Below, piece after piece: positions 15,565-23,681 of a stretch of DNA of 56,110 nt. The notes under the pieces are model-generated. The model had not been told where the DNA came from, did not search any database, and saw only the letters and a list, made by a program, of their open reading frames with translations. Where the stretch lies: contig JAHCAW010000024.1 in NCBI GenBank assembly GCA_019634695.1, positions 1 through 56,110 on the forward strand, given 5' to 3'. Each line of letters opens with the position of its first letter. Position 1 is the first letter of the stretch. This stretch comes from Candidatus Sumerlaeia bacterium. GTDB taxonomy: Bacteria > Sumerlaeota > Sumerlaeia > SLMS01 > JAHLLQ01. The translations under genes were made by a program, and so were the position numbers.

Positions 15565-18500
15565 TCACTCGGGCACTTGGGAGCGCTTGAGAGCGATTTC
15601 CCGCACGCCCCGCAGGTCCACCTTCCCGGTGCCGAGGATCGGAATCGCCTCGACGGCGAGGAAGTCCGCCGCGCGCGGGATCCACAGGTTGGGCAGCTCG
15701 CCGGAGGCCGCCACGCGCTCGCGCGCCCGCTCGGCCTCCTCGGCCGCCAACGTGTGCAGGACAATGAGGCGCTCGCCCTTGCGGTCGTCCTCGATGGAGG
15801 TCACCGCGAAGGCCGCCTCGTCGCAGCCGGCCGCGCGCGTCAGCGCCTCCTCGACCCGCCCGTGCGGCACCATCTCGCCACCGATCTTGCTGAAGCGCGC
15901 CAGTCGGTCCGTGATCTCGACGAAGCCATCTTCGTCGATGCGCGCGATGTCGCCGGTCACGTACCAGCCATCGCGCAGCGCCGCAGCGGTCAGGTCCGGC
16001 CGCTTCCAGTAGCCGAGCATGACGTTTGGCCCCTTGACGAGGAGCAGGCCCTCGCGGTCGTCGGGCAACTCGTCGCCGGCCTCGGGATCGACGATGCGGA
16101 CGCTGACGCCGGGGAGCGGATGGCCGATCGAGCCGGACTTCGAGCCGCGCTGAAAGAAGCCCGGCGCGCGGAAGTCACGCGTGTTCATCGTCACCGCCGG
16201 CGAGCACTCGGTGCATCCGTAGGCCTCGTGGGGACGCACGCCGAAGCGCTCCTCGAAGGCGGCCGCAACGCTCTCGCGCAGCTTCTCCGCGCCGGTCATG
16301 ACGACTTGCAGCGAACCGAACTGCTCCGGCTCGATGCGCCGCGTGAAGCTCTGCAGGAACGTCGGCGTCGCGATCAGCACGGTCACCTGCCGGCGGTGCA
16401 CCACCTCGCCGATGGCCCGCGCGTCGAGCGGGTTCGGCCAGTACGCCACCTGCGTGCGCAGGACGTGCGGCAGGAAGAGCGTGCCCATCGCGCCAAACGA
16501 GTGGAAGAAGGGCAGGATGCCGAGCAACGTGTCGTCCTTCGACAGGGCGAAGACCTGGCCCGAGGACTCGATGTTGGACGAGATGTTCCAGTGCGAGAGC
16601 ATGACGCCCTTGGGGTCGCCGGTGCTGCCGCTGGAAAAGATAATGGTGGCCAGCTCGTCGACGGTGCGACCGGCGGGCGCACCGAGCAGGCGCTCGAGCC
16701 AGGTCAGCGGCAGCGCCATCGCCGCCACGAGCGACGTCGCCCGCAGCCACCCGTTGGCCGCGCGAGCCAGATCCTCGGCGAGCAGGTGCTCGCCCGGCAG
16801 GTCCAGCCCCGCCTTCTCCAGAAACGCCCGCGACGTGATAACCGTGCCGACTTCGCACTGGTCCAGGATGTTCTGGAGGATGTCGCGCGAAACGGTGTAG
16901 TTGAGGTTCACCGGCACGCGGCCGAGCAGCAGCAGGGCGTGGTTGACGAGCGCACCGGCGATCGACGGTGGCAGGCAGACGGCCACCTGCCGGCTGGAGT
17001 CGAGCCTCGGAGCCAGCAGCCGCGCCATCGCCACGACGCCGGCGGCGAAGGCCCCGCGGCGCATCGGCTGCGGACGCAGCGCGTCGGAGGCGAAGGGCTC
17101 GAGCGGATGCCGACGCGCGGCGCGGAAGACCTCGCGGTGCAGCAGTCGCGCATCCTCCTTGCGATGCACCCATGCCTCGGTGGCCAGACGCTGGACAACC
17201 TTGCGGACCTCGCGTGCCGGCGTCGCGGCCGGCAGCGGCTCGCCGAACGTCACCGTCACCGGCCAGGGAATCCGCCGCGGGAGCTTGCGCATCCAGCGAT
17301 CGCTGCCGAAGCTCAGGATGCTCCCCCACACGCGGTCCAGACAGACCGGGATGATCGGCGCGTCCACGCCCTTCATGACGAACTCGAGGCCCTTGCGGAA
17401 CGGCAGCAACTGGCCGGTGCGCGTAATCTGACCCTCGGCGAAGATCAGCACGAGATGGCCCTCGCGCACGAACTCGCCCGCCTTGCGCAGCGAGGCGATC
17501 AGCTCGCGGGGCTCCATCGAGCCCGAGACCGGAATCGCCCGGGCCATCCGCGCGAAGGGCTGCACGAGCGGCTTGCGGTAGATGTCCTCGAACATGATCG
17601 GCCGGATCGGACGATCCAGCGAGGCAATCAACAGCACGCCGTCCGCGTAGCTCATATGATTGGCAACGAGCAGCGCGCCGCCCGAGTCGGGCACGTGCTG
17701 GCGCCCGACGATGCGCAGCCGATAAACCGTGTGTGCGAACAGGAAGAGCACGAGCCGCAGGCCGGCGTCCGGCAGCAGACGCAACGAGAAGCCCGCCACG
17801 CCCAGCATCGCCAGCCCGAGCAGCAGGAACATCGTCGCGCCCGACAGCCGCAGCACCTCGGCGAGCAGCCAGTACGTCGGGCCGACGGCAAGGAAGACGG
17901 CGGTGTACTGCACGAAGTTGACGACGCCGAGGATGCCGCCGCGGCGCTCGGGCGAGGCGCGATGCTGCACGAAGGCCTTGAGCGGCACGATGAACCAGCC
18001 GGCGAAGAATCCGCTGAGCGCCAACCCGGTGCCGGTCGCCCACTCGGCCTTCGGCAGCACAGCGACCGCGAGGCTCGCCAGGCCCATCAGGAACCCGCCG
18101 AGCGGCACGAGCCCGAGGTCGATTCGGTTGGCCGACAGCCGACCCGCCACCAGGCTGCCCAATCCGACACCCAGCCCCAGATAGATGAAGAGGCGACTGG
18201 TGCCGAATCCACCGAGTAGGAGCGTGTCCTCGGCCATCTTCATCGCGGTCTGCATGGCAAGGGCGGCGAGCAGCCACCAGGCCATGACACCGGCGACGGC
18301 CCAGAAGAGCCCGGGGGTGGCTCGAATCTCGGCAAGGTTCGCGCGCAGGTCTGCCATCGGAACCGGATGCAGGCGACGACCGGGCGCCTGGGGCGGCAGC
18401 CGATCGATGCGCAGGCTGGTCAGGAACCCGAGCAGCGAGACGCCGCCGAGGACCAGCAGCGCCGCCTCGGCACGCGGGATGCCGTCGGCCGTGCGAAACA

Positions 18501-19068
18501 GGTCCACCAGCAACCCACCGAGCGCCGTGCCCGCGATCGCGCCGACGAACGTCATGCCCTCAACCCAACTGTTCGCCCACGACAGGCGACGCGCGGGCAT
18601 CAGTTCGGCGATCATGCCGTAGGTCGACGGACCGATCAGGCAGAAGCGCGTGCCCAGCAGCGCGAGGATGACGAACATCGCCCAACTCGGCGCGCCTGCC
18701 ATCAGCGCTGCGGCGCCACCGAACAGAACTAGCAGCTCGGCGGCCTTGCCCCAGACGAGCACGGCGCGCTTCGAGCAGCGATCGGCCAACTGGCCGGCGA
18801 GCAGCGACAGGAAGACATAGGGCGCGGCCAGACAGACACCGGTCCACGTGCGGGCAAGGTCCTTCGATTCGCCTTGGGCAGCGGCGACCGCGCCGAGGGC
18901 GATCCAGGCGACCATGCGGAAGGCGTTGTCGTTGAAGTTGGCCTGCAGGACCGTGGGGACGAGGGCACGGAACGAGCGCACGTCGGGCTCGATGGGCTCG
19001 TTGCGGGGCAGGGCGACGGGTTCGGACGGGGCCATGCGGGTCGTCGGCGGGAGACGGGTGGCGTGCAT
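15565..19068 (-). CDS. aas: LplT-PlsC-AMP-ligase fusion: lysophospholipid flippase/acyltransferase/acyl-ACP synthetase (Aas-like)
   Basis: A 1167-residue three-part membrane enzyme. Residues about 30-420 are an MFS transporter like LplT, which flips lysophospholipid inward. A PlsC acyltransferase follows, with its HX4D motif in NHMSYADG (His about 469) and FAEGQ near 544. The C-terminal third is an acyl-AMP ligase: SSGSTGDPKGV near 814, YGCTECSP, the GDIARIDEDGF hinge near 1041, and the catalytic Lys in GTGKVD near 1144. Together they recycle lysophospholipids by import, acyl activation and re-acylation. The start at ATG 19068 has AAGGAG 9 bases upstream; ATG 19101 is an alternative with no ribosome site. 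LplT and Aas are separate in Escherichia coli and fused in many other bacteria. Confidence 0.93.
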   Translation of the reverse strand: MHATRLPPTTRMAPSEPVALPRNEPIEPDVRSFRALVPTVLQANFNDNAFRMVAWIALGAVAAAQGESKDLARTWTGVCLAAPYVFLSLLAGQLADRCSKRAVLVWGKAAELLVLFGGAAALMAGAPSWAMFVILALLGTRFCLIGPSTYGMIAELMPARRLSWANSWVEGMTFVGAIAGTALGGLLVDLFRTADGIPRAEAALLVLGGVSLLGFLTSLRIDRLPPQAPGRRLHPVPMADLRANLAEIRATPGLFWAVAGVMAWWLLAALAMQTAMKMAEDTLLLGGFGTSRLFIYLGLGVGLGSLVAGRLSANRIDLGLVPLGGFLMGLASLAVAVLPKAEWATGTGLALSGFFAGWFIVPLKAFVQHRASPERRGGILGVVNFVQYTAVFLAVGPTYWLLAEVLRLSGATMFLLLGLAMLGVAGFSLRLLPDAGLRLVLFLFAHTVYRLRIVGRQHVPDSGGALLVANHMSYADGVLLIASLDRPIRPIMFEDIYRKPLVQPFARMARAIPVSGSMEPRELIASLRKAGEFVREGHLVLIFAEGQITRTGQLLPFRKGLEFVMKGVDAPIIPVCLDRVWGSILSFGSDRWMRKLPRRIPWPVTVTFGEPLPAATPAREVRKVVQRLATEAWVHRKEDARLLHREVFRAARRHPLEPFASDALRPQPMRRGAFAAGVVAMARLLAPRLDSSRQVAVCLPPSIAGALVNHALLLLGRVPVNLNYTVSRDILQNILDQCEVGTVITSRAFLEKAGLDLPGEHLLAEDLARAANGWLRATSLVAAMALPLTWLERLLGAPAGRTVDELATIIFSSGSTGDPKGVMLSHWNISSNIESSGQVFALSKDDTLLGILPFFHSFGAMGTLFLPHVLRTQVAYWPNPLDARAIGEVVHRRQVTVLIATPTFLQSFTRRIEPEQFGSLQVVMTGAEKLRESVAAAFEERFGVRPHEAYGCTECSPAVTMNTRDFRAPGFFQRGSKSGSIGHPLPGVSVRIVDPEAGDELPDDREGLLLVKGPNVMLGYWKRPDLTAAALRDGWYVTGDIARIDEDGFVEITDRLARFSKIGGEMVPHGRVEEALTRAAGCDEAAFAVTSIEDDRKGERLIVLHTLAAEEAERARERVAASGELPNLWIPRAADFLAVEAIPILGTGKVDLRGVREIALKRSQVPE

Positions 19069-19227
19069 GGGAGGGGACTCCTTGGGGACCGGGGTGGGCA
19101 AGGGCCGAGGGAGGCGTTGGCGCTCCCGGTCTTCGGAGGGAGTTTTCGGCGGGCCTTATTGTAAGTCAACGATTATTTACTGATTCGCGCAGCAAGGCGC
19201 TCCCGTCGGCCCGAGCCCGATTCCGCC

Positions 19228-19272
19228 GGACCCGTCGGACGAGTCAGACTCGTCGGACCTGTCAGTCTTCTC
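19228..19272 (+). repeat. Five tandem 9-bp units (GGACnnGTC type)
   Basis: Five consecutive nonamers: GGACCCGTC, GGACGAGTC, AGACTCGTC, GGACCTGTC, AGTCTTCTC. The conserved part is GGACnnGTC with two variable central bases. The island has the same unit length and copy number as those at 22081 and 42719. Confidence 0.75.
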
Positions 19273-19312
19273 AGCCGATTCGGACGATAACAGACCCGCC
19301 AACGCCAGTCCC

Positions 19313-19366
19313 GTCCGTGTTCGTCCGTGCCGGTCCGTGTTCGCCCGTGTGTCCGTGTCCGTGCCC
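19313..19366 (+). repeat. Tandem repeat of about 10 bp (GTCCGTGTTC type)
   Basis: Units GTCCGTGTTC, GTCCGTGCCG, GTCCGTGTTC, GCCCGTGT, GTCCGTGT, CCGTGCCC run in tandem just beyond the stop of the minus-strand dehydrogenase at 19372. The GTCCGTG core is kept while the rest drifts. Confidence 0.7.
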
Positions 19367-19371
19367 CTGCC

Positions 19372-20337
19372 CTACAACACTTCCGGGTTCAGGACGCTGG
19401 GCGGCTGGCGCTTCTCGAAGACGGCCAGGATGTTGTCGGCGCACATCACCGACATCACGGCGCGCGTCTCGGTCGTGCCGCTGCCCACATGCGGCAGCAG
19501 CACCACGTTCTTGAGGTCCATCAGTCCCGGGTGCACGACCGGTTCCTTCTCGTAGACGTCGAGTCCGGCGGCGGCGATGCGGCCGGTCTTGAGCGCCTCG
19601 ACGAGCGCCTCCTCGTCGACGACCGGTCCGCGCGCCGTGTTGACGAGAATCGCGGTGGGCTTCATCGCGGCCAGTTGCGGCGCGCCGATCAGGTGGTGCG
19701 TCTCGGGGGTGAGCGGGCAGTTGAGGGAGAGGAAGTCCGTCTCGGCGAGCAGTTCGTCGAGCGTGACGCGGCGGGCGCCGGTCTCGCGTTCGATCTCCGG
19801 GCAGTCGCGGCGGCCGTAGTAGAGCACGCGCATGTCGAAGCCCTTGCCGCGGCGCGCGACGGCGCGACCGATGCGGCCGGCACCAACGATGCCGAGCGTC
19901 TTGCCGGCGACCTGCCAGCCAAGCAGTTGCAGCGGGCCCCAGCCCTCCCACTGGCCGGCGCGCACCAGCGCCTCTCCCTCGCCGAGACGGCGTGCGGCGG
20001 CCAGCAGCAGCGCCCAGGCGAGGTCCGCCGTCGCATCGGTCAGCACGCCCGGCGTGTTGCCGACCGCGATGCGCCGCGCCGTGGCCGCGGCCACGTCGAT
20101 GTTGTTGTAGCCGACCGCGAAGTTCGTGACGACGCGCAGGCCGCGGCCGGCATCGAACGCCTCGGCGTCGATGCGGTCGTCGAGCATCGTGATGGCGGCT
20201 TCGGCGCCCGCGAGGCCTTCGAGCAGCGCCGCGCGGTCGAGTTTGCGGTCCTGCGGCGCGACGCGCACGTCGTGGCCGGCCTCACGCAACTTGGCGAGCC
20301 CGGGCTCGGGGATCGGTCGGGTGACGAAGACTCGCAT
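19372..20337 (-). CDS. D-2-hydroxyacid dehydrogenase (glyoxylate/hydroxypyruvate reductase type)
   Basis: A 321-residue NAD(P)-dependent dehydrogenase of full family length. The nucleotide site is LGIVGAGRIGRAVARR. The catalytic triad is visible: Arg236 in NTARGP, Glu263 or 265 in YEKEP, and His283 in PHVGS. NFAVGYNNIDVAAA is the usual substrate-domain segment. Such enzymes reduce glyoxylate or hydroxypyruvate to glycolate or D-glycerate, linking photorespiratory-type or serine metabolism to glycolysis. A YGRR after the second cofactor strand may favour NADP, which is a guess. It is divergent from the oxidoreductase at 20521, with 183 bases between. The ribosome site is weak, but MRVFVTRP is the standard start. 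Confidence 0.93.
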   Translation of the reverse strand: MRVFVTRPIPEPGLAKLREAGHDVRVAPQDRKLDRAALLEGLAGAEAAITMLDDRIDAEAFDAGRGLRVVTNFAVGYNNIDVAAATARRIAVGNTPGVLTDATADLAWALLLAAARRLGEGEALVRAGQWEGWGPLQLLGWQVAGKTLGIVGAGRIGRAVARRGKGFDMRVLYYGRRDCPEIERETGARRVTLDELLAETDFLSLNCPLTPETHHLIGAPQLAAMKPTAILVNTARGPVVDEEALVEALKTGRIAAAGLDVYEKEPVVHPGLMDLKNVVLLPHVGSGTTETRAVMSVMCADNILAVFEKRQPPSVLNPEVL

Positions 20338-20520
20338 GGGTGATGTGACGTCCTGGGGCAGGGATGGTCCGGAATCTTCGGGGACGCTGGCGTTGCCGCC
20401 CGAAGGTGTCGAGGGAATCGTGCGTGGGCGCGAAAAGGGTTGGCGACAAGCATCTGCCGGCGGCTGGGTGAGGAAGCCTCCGCCCCCGCCGCAGAGGCAC
20501 TTGCCATTCGGAGGCCTGTC

Positions 20521-22077
20521 ATGTCGTCAACGCGCAGCGATGTCCTGATTGTGGGAGCGGGCCACAACGGCCTGGTGGCGGCAACGCTGCTGGCGCGCGC
20601 GGGCCTGCGCGTCACGGTGCTCGAAGAGAAGGCGACCGTGGGCGGCGCGGCCAAGACCGAGCGCCCCTTCGCCCACGCACCCAACCTGGGAACGTCGACT
20701 GGTGCCTACCTGCTCGGCCTGATGCCGCCGGAGTTGATCGCGCGGCTCGGCGCGCGCCTGACCTTGATCCGCCGCGACCCGCATTACTTCCTGCCGACGC
20801 TCGACCGGCGCTATCTGCTGTTCGGATCCGACGGCGACGCGACGCGGCGCCAGATCCTGAACTTCTTCTCGGAGGCGGACTGGAACGCGCACGCGGCGCT
20901 GACGCGCGAGATCGGCGAGATACGCGAGGACCTGGCGCCGGGCTGGCTCGCGCCGCCGCTGTCGGTCGAGGAAACCGCCGAGCGCTTCATCCGCCCGGCG
21001 TTGCGGCGTGCGTTCGTGAACCTCGTCACCCGGCCCGTCGAGGAGTACCTTGAGCGCTTCGGCTTTGCCAGCGAGTTGCTGCTCGCCATGTATGCCGTCA
21101 CCGACGGCTTCTCGGGATCGCACGGAGGCTTCGGCAGTCCGGCCACCGGCATGAACTTTCTCGTGCACAACATGTGTCGACTGCCGGGCGCGGACGGCAC
21201 GTGGATGATCGTGCAGGGGGGAATGGGAAGCGTGACGGGCGAGCTGGCGCGACTGGCCGTCGAGGCCGGCGCGACAATCCGCACCGAGGCGGCCGTCGAA
21301 CGCATCGCGGTCTCGGGCGGGCGGGCGAACAGTGTCGGCCTGACGAGCGGCGAGGACCTCGACGCCGACATCGTCGTCGTCAACGCGGACCCCTTCCGCC
21401 TGCGGGGCCTGGTCGGGCGCGAAGCCTTCCCGGACGACTTCAACGCGCGGCTCGATGACCAGTTCCGCACCGGTTCGACGATGAAGGTGAATCTGGCGCT
21501 CGACCGCCTGCCGACCTTCTCCTGCCTGCCCGAGAACCGCGGCCAGCACAACGGCACGATGCACCTGCTGCCGCAGGAAGGGACGATCGCGCGCATCCGC
21601 GAGGGTTACGAGCGCGTGCGCGCCGGCCAGCTCGCCGACTTCCCGACCATCGAGTGGTACATCCACACGCAGGCAGACCCGAGCCTGCAGGACGAGCGCG
21701 GCCGCCACAACTCGGCGCTCTTCGTGCAGTGGGTGCCCTACGAGCTGGCCGGCACGACATGGGAGGCCGAGGAGGATCGCTACGTGCGGCACCTGCTCGG
21801 CATCGCGGAACGCTTCGCCCCCGGCTTTGCCGACAGCGTCGCGGACGTCTTCGCGCTGACGCCGCCGAAGATCGAGAGCCACTTCGGCATCACCGGCGGG
21901 CACATCCACCATGTGGACAACGCGTTCGGATTCGACCAGCGAATGCCCTACGCGACGCCGGTTGCTGGGTTGTATTCGTGCAGCGCGGGCTGCCACCCGG
22001 CCGGCTCGGTGATCGGCGCGGCGGGCCACAACGCGGCGATGAGGGTGCTGGAGGATCTGGGACGGACGGCGGTGTGA
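20521..22077 (+). CDS. Phytoene-desaturase-like FAD-dependent oxidoreductase (PYROXD2/CrtI type)
   Basis: A 518-residue flavoprotein. The N-terminal FAD Rossmann motif is VGAGHNGLVAATLLARAG, with Glu at the end of strand 2 (VTVLEEKATVGG). The C-terminal part has the YSCSAGCHPAGSVIGAAGHN flavin-contact segment. ATG 20521 follows GGAGG at 20510; the open frame to 20440 is not needed. The family contains carotenoid desaturases and isomerases, but the HNG form and the absence of any other carotenoid gene nearby place it with the PYROXD2-like group, whose substrates are mostly unknown. It is a single-gene unit followed by a 9-bp repeat island. Confidence 0.9.
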   Translation: MSSTRSDVLIVGAGHNGLVAATLLARAGLRVTVLEEKATVGGAAKTERPFAHAPNLGTSTGAYLLGLMPPELIARLGARLTLIRRDPHYFLPTLDRRYLLFGSDGDATRRQILNFFSEADWNAHAALTREIGEIREDLAPGWLAPPLSVEETAERFIRPALRRAFVNLVTRPVEEYLERFGFASELLLAMYAVTDGFSGSHGGFGSPATGMNFLVHNMCRLPGADGTWMIVQGGMGSVTGELARLAVEAGATIRTEAAVERIAVSGGRANSVGLTSGEDLDADIVVVNADPFRLRGLVGREAFPDDFNARLDDQFRTGSTMKVNLALDRLPTFSCLPENRGQHNGTMHLLPQEGTIARIREGYERVRAGQLADFPTIEWYIHTQADPSLQDERGRHNSALFVQWVPYELAGTTWEAEEDRYVRHLLGIAERFAPGFADSVADVFALTPPKIESHFGITGGHIHHVDNAFGFDQRMPYATPVAGLYSCSAGCHPAGSVIGAAGHNAAMRVLEDLGRTAV

Positions 22078-22080
22078 GGG

Positions 22081-22125
22081 GATGGACCGGATGGACTTGA
22101 TGGACCATATGGACAGGATTGACCG
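22081..22125 (+). repeat. Five tandem 9-bp units (GATGGACnn type)
   Basis: Five exact-length nonamers: GATGGACCG, GATGGACTT, GATGGACCA, TATGGACAG, GATTGACCG. The first seven bases are nearly constant and the last two vary. The island begins three bases after the stop codon of the upstream gene. Confidence 0.85.
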
Positions 22126-22150
22126 AGGTTTATGTGGGGCTCGGCCTCGA

Positions 22151-22180
22151 CCCATCCCCCTCCATTCTGTCCATCGTGTC
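22151..22180 (-). repeat. Inverted partner of the 22081 repeat
   Basis: Read on the minus strand this stretch gives GGACAC, GATGGACAG, AATGGAGGG, GGATGG, the same unit in the opposite orientation, 25 bases from the main tract. The two can form an imperfect stem. Confidence 0.65.
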
Positions 22181-22302
22181 CCTCTCGTCGTCGGGACGGG
22201 CCCGCTTCCCCCGTTGACCCCGCCGGGCGGCGGTTCCTATCCCTTCGCCCGGCCGGCGCCGTGCGCCGCAAAGCTCGTCCGAGAGAGAGGGAGACACGCG
22301 TC

Positions 22303-23538
22303 ATGGCTCACGATCCCGTTAGTGCCGCCGTCCGGCAACTGGTCACGAAGAACGACACGAAGATTGTGCTGTTGGTGATGGACGGTGTCGGCGGCATGCG
22401 CACGCTGGAGCACCCGACGTCGGAGCTGGAGGAGGCGCGGACGCCGAATCTGGACAAGTGGGCGCGGCGGGGATCGCTGGGGCGGGTGCTGCCGGCGGCG
22501 CGCGGAATTACGGTCGGGTCCGGGCCGGGGCATCTGGCGCTGTTCGGATACAACCCCTTGCTGCCCGAGCACGAGATCGGGCGCGGGGTGCTCGAGGTGG
22601 CCGGAATCGACTTCGCGATGCCGGCCGGTGCGGTGGCGGCGCGCGGCAATTTCGCCACGCTGGATGCGAGCGGCAACATCGTGGACCGGCGGGCGGGCCG
22701 GCTGGCGACGGAAGAGGCCAAGCCGGTGCTCGCCAAGATGCAGGCGGCCGTGGCGGCGCCGATCGACGGCGTGACGGTGCGGGTGCTGCCGGTGAAGGAG
22801 TACCGCTTCGCGCTGGTCTTCGAGGGCCCAGGACTCGGCGCCGAACTGTACGACACCGATCCGCAGAAGACGGGGGTGCCGTCGCTGGAGCCGCGCGCCC
22901 GGCGCGACACGCCCGAGAACGCGCGCATGGTCGCCGTGGCCGCGAAGGCCATCGCCCTGATGCGCGCCGCCATCAAGGACGAGCCGAAGGCCAACGGCTT
23001 CAATCTGCGCGGCTTCGCGCAGGACCCGGGACTGGAGACCTTCGAGCAGCGCTTTGGCCTGCGCGCCGCCGCCATCGCCACCTATCCGCTCTATCGCGGC
23101 GTCGCCCGCCTGTGCGGCATGAACGTCGTCGAGACCGGCACCACCATCGCCGACGAGTTCCGCACCCTGCGCCAGATCTGGAACGACTACGACTTCTTCT
23201 TCCTGCACGTGAAGAAGACCGACGCCATGGGCGAGGACGGCAACCGCGCCGGCAAGATCATGATCATCGAGGACACCGACCGGGCGATGATGGCGCTCGA
23301 CGAGCTGAAGCCCGACGTCCTGGTCGTCACCGGCGACCACAGCACGCCGCCGCCGATGAAGGCGCACAGCTTCCACCCGGTGCCGTTCCTGCTGGCCTCG
23401 GCGCTGTGCGACATCGACGCCGGCCAGCGCTTCACGGAAGGCGAGTGCGACAAGGGCTCGCTGGGCGTCTTCCCGAGCTGCGAGATCATGCAACTGGCGC
23501 TGGGGCATGCCGGGCGGTTGCTGAAATTCGGGTCCTGA
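22303..23538 (+). CDS. apgM: 2,3-bisphosphoglycerate-independent phosphoglycerate mutase, archaeal type
   Basis: A 411-residue enzyme of the alkaline-phosphatase superfamily that interconverts 3- and 2-phosphoglycerate in glycolysis and gluconeogenesis. VLLVMDGVGG near residue 30 gives the first metal ligand; ITVGSGPGHLALFGYNP holds the nucleophile Ser; the distal metal site is seen in FFFLHVKKTDAMGEDG and VTGDHSTPPPMKAHSFHPVP. The length and order match aPGAM (ApgM) rather than the 510-residue GpmI. ATG 22303 is chosen because GAGAGAGGGAG lies upstream and the MAHDP start aligns with family members; the frame continues upstream through the repeat island only as noise. It may share a transcript with the sulfurylase gene 143 bases downstream. 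Confidence 0.94.
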   Translation: MAHDPVSAAVRQLVTKNDTKIVLLVMDGVGGMRTLEHPTSELEEARTPNLDKWARRGSLGRVLPAARGITVGSGPGHLALFGYNPLLPEHEIGRGVLEVAGIDFAMPAGAVAARGNFATLDASGNIVDRRAGRLATEEAKPVLAKMQAAVAAPIDGVTVRVLPVKEYRFALVFEGPGLGAELYDTDPQKTGVPSLEPRARRDTPENARMVAVAAKAIALMRAAIKDEPKANGFNLRGFAQDPGLETFEQRFGLRAAAIATYPLYRGVARLCGMNVVETGTTIADEFRTLRQIWNDYDFFFLHVKKTDAMGEDGNRAGKIMIIEDTDRAMMALDELKPDVLVVTGDHSTPPPMKAHSFHPVPFLLASALCDIDAGQRFTEGECDKGSLGVFPSCEIMQLALGHAGRLLKFGS

Positions 23539-23681
23539 TCGCACCCGCGGATCGCTGAAAATCAAGGGCTTGAATGAACCGCGACCGGGGGGGCGCACGG
23601 TTTGCCTTGCCCTTCGGGGGCCCGGCCTCCTGTCTCTCCGCGCGGATTCGTCCGACTTCTCTCCAGGAAGACTGCCCCACG

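Larger units (their letters stand above)
19069..19371. other. Intergenic region with two short-unit tandem repeats
   Basis: A 303-base gap between two minus-strand genes. The part next to the acyltransferase fusion is AT-rich (around 19160-19185) and the likely promoter region, but no confident hexamer pair could be set. The rest holds a five-unit 9-bp repeat and a roughly 10-bp repeat, listed separately. Confidence 0.6.
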
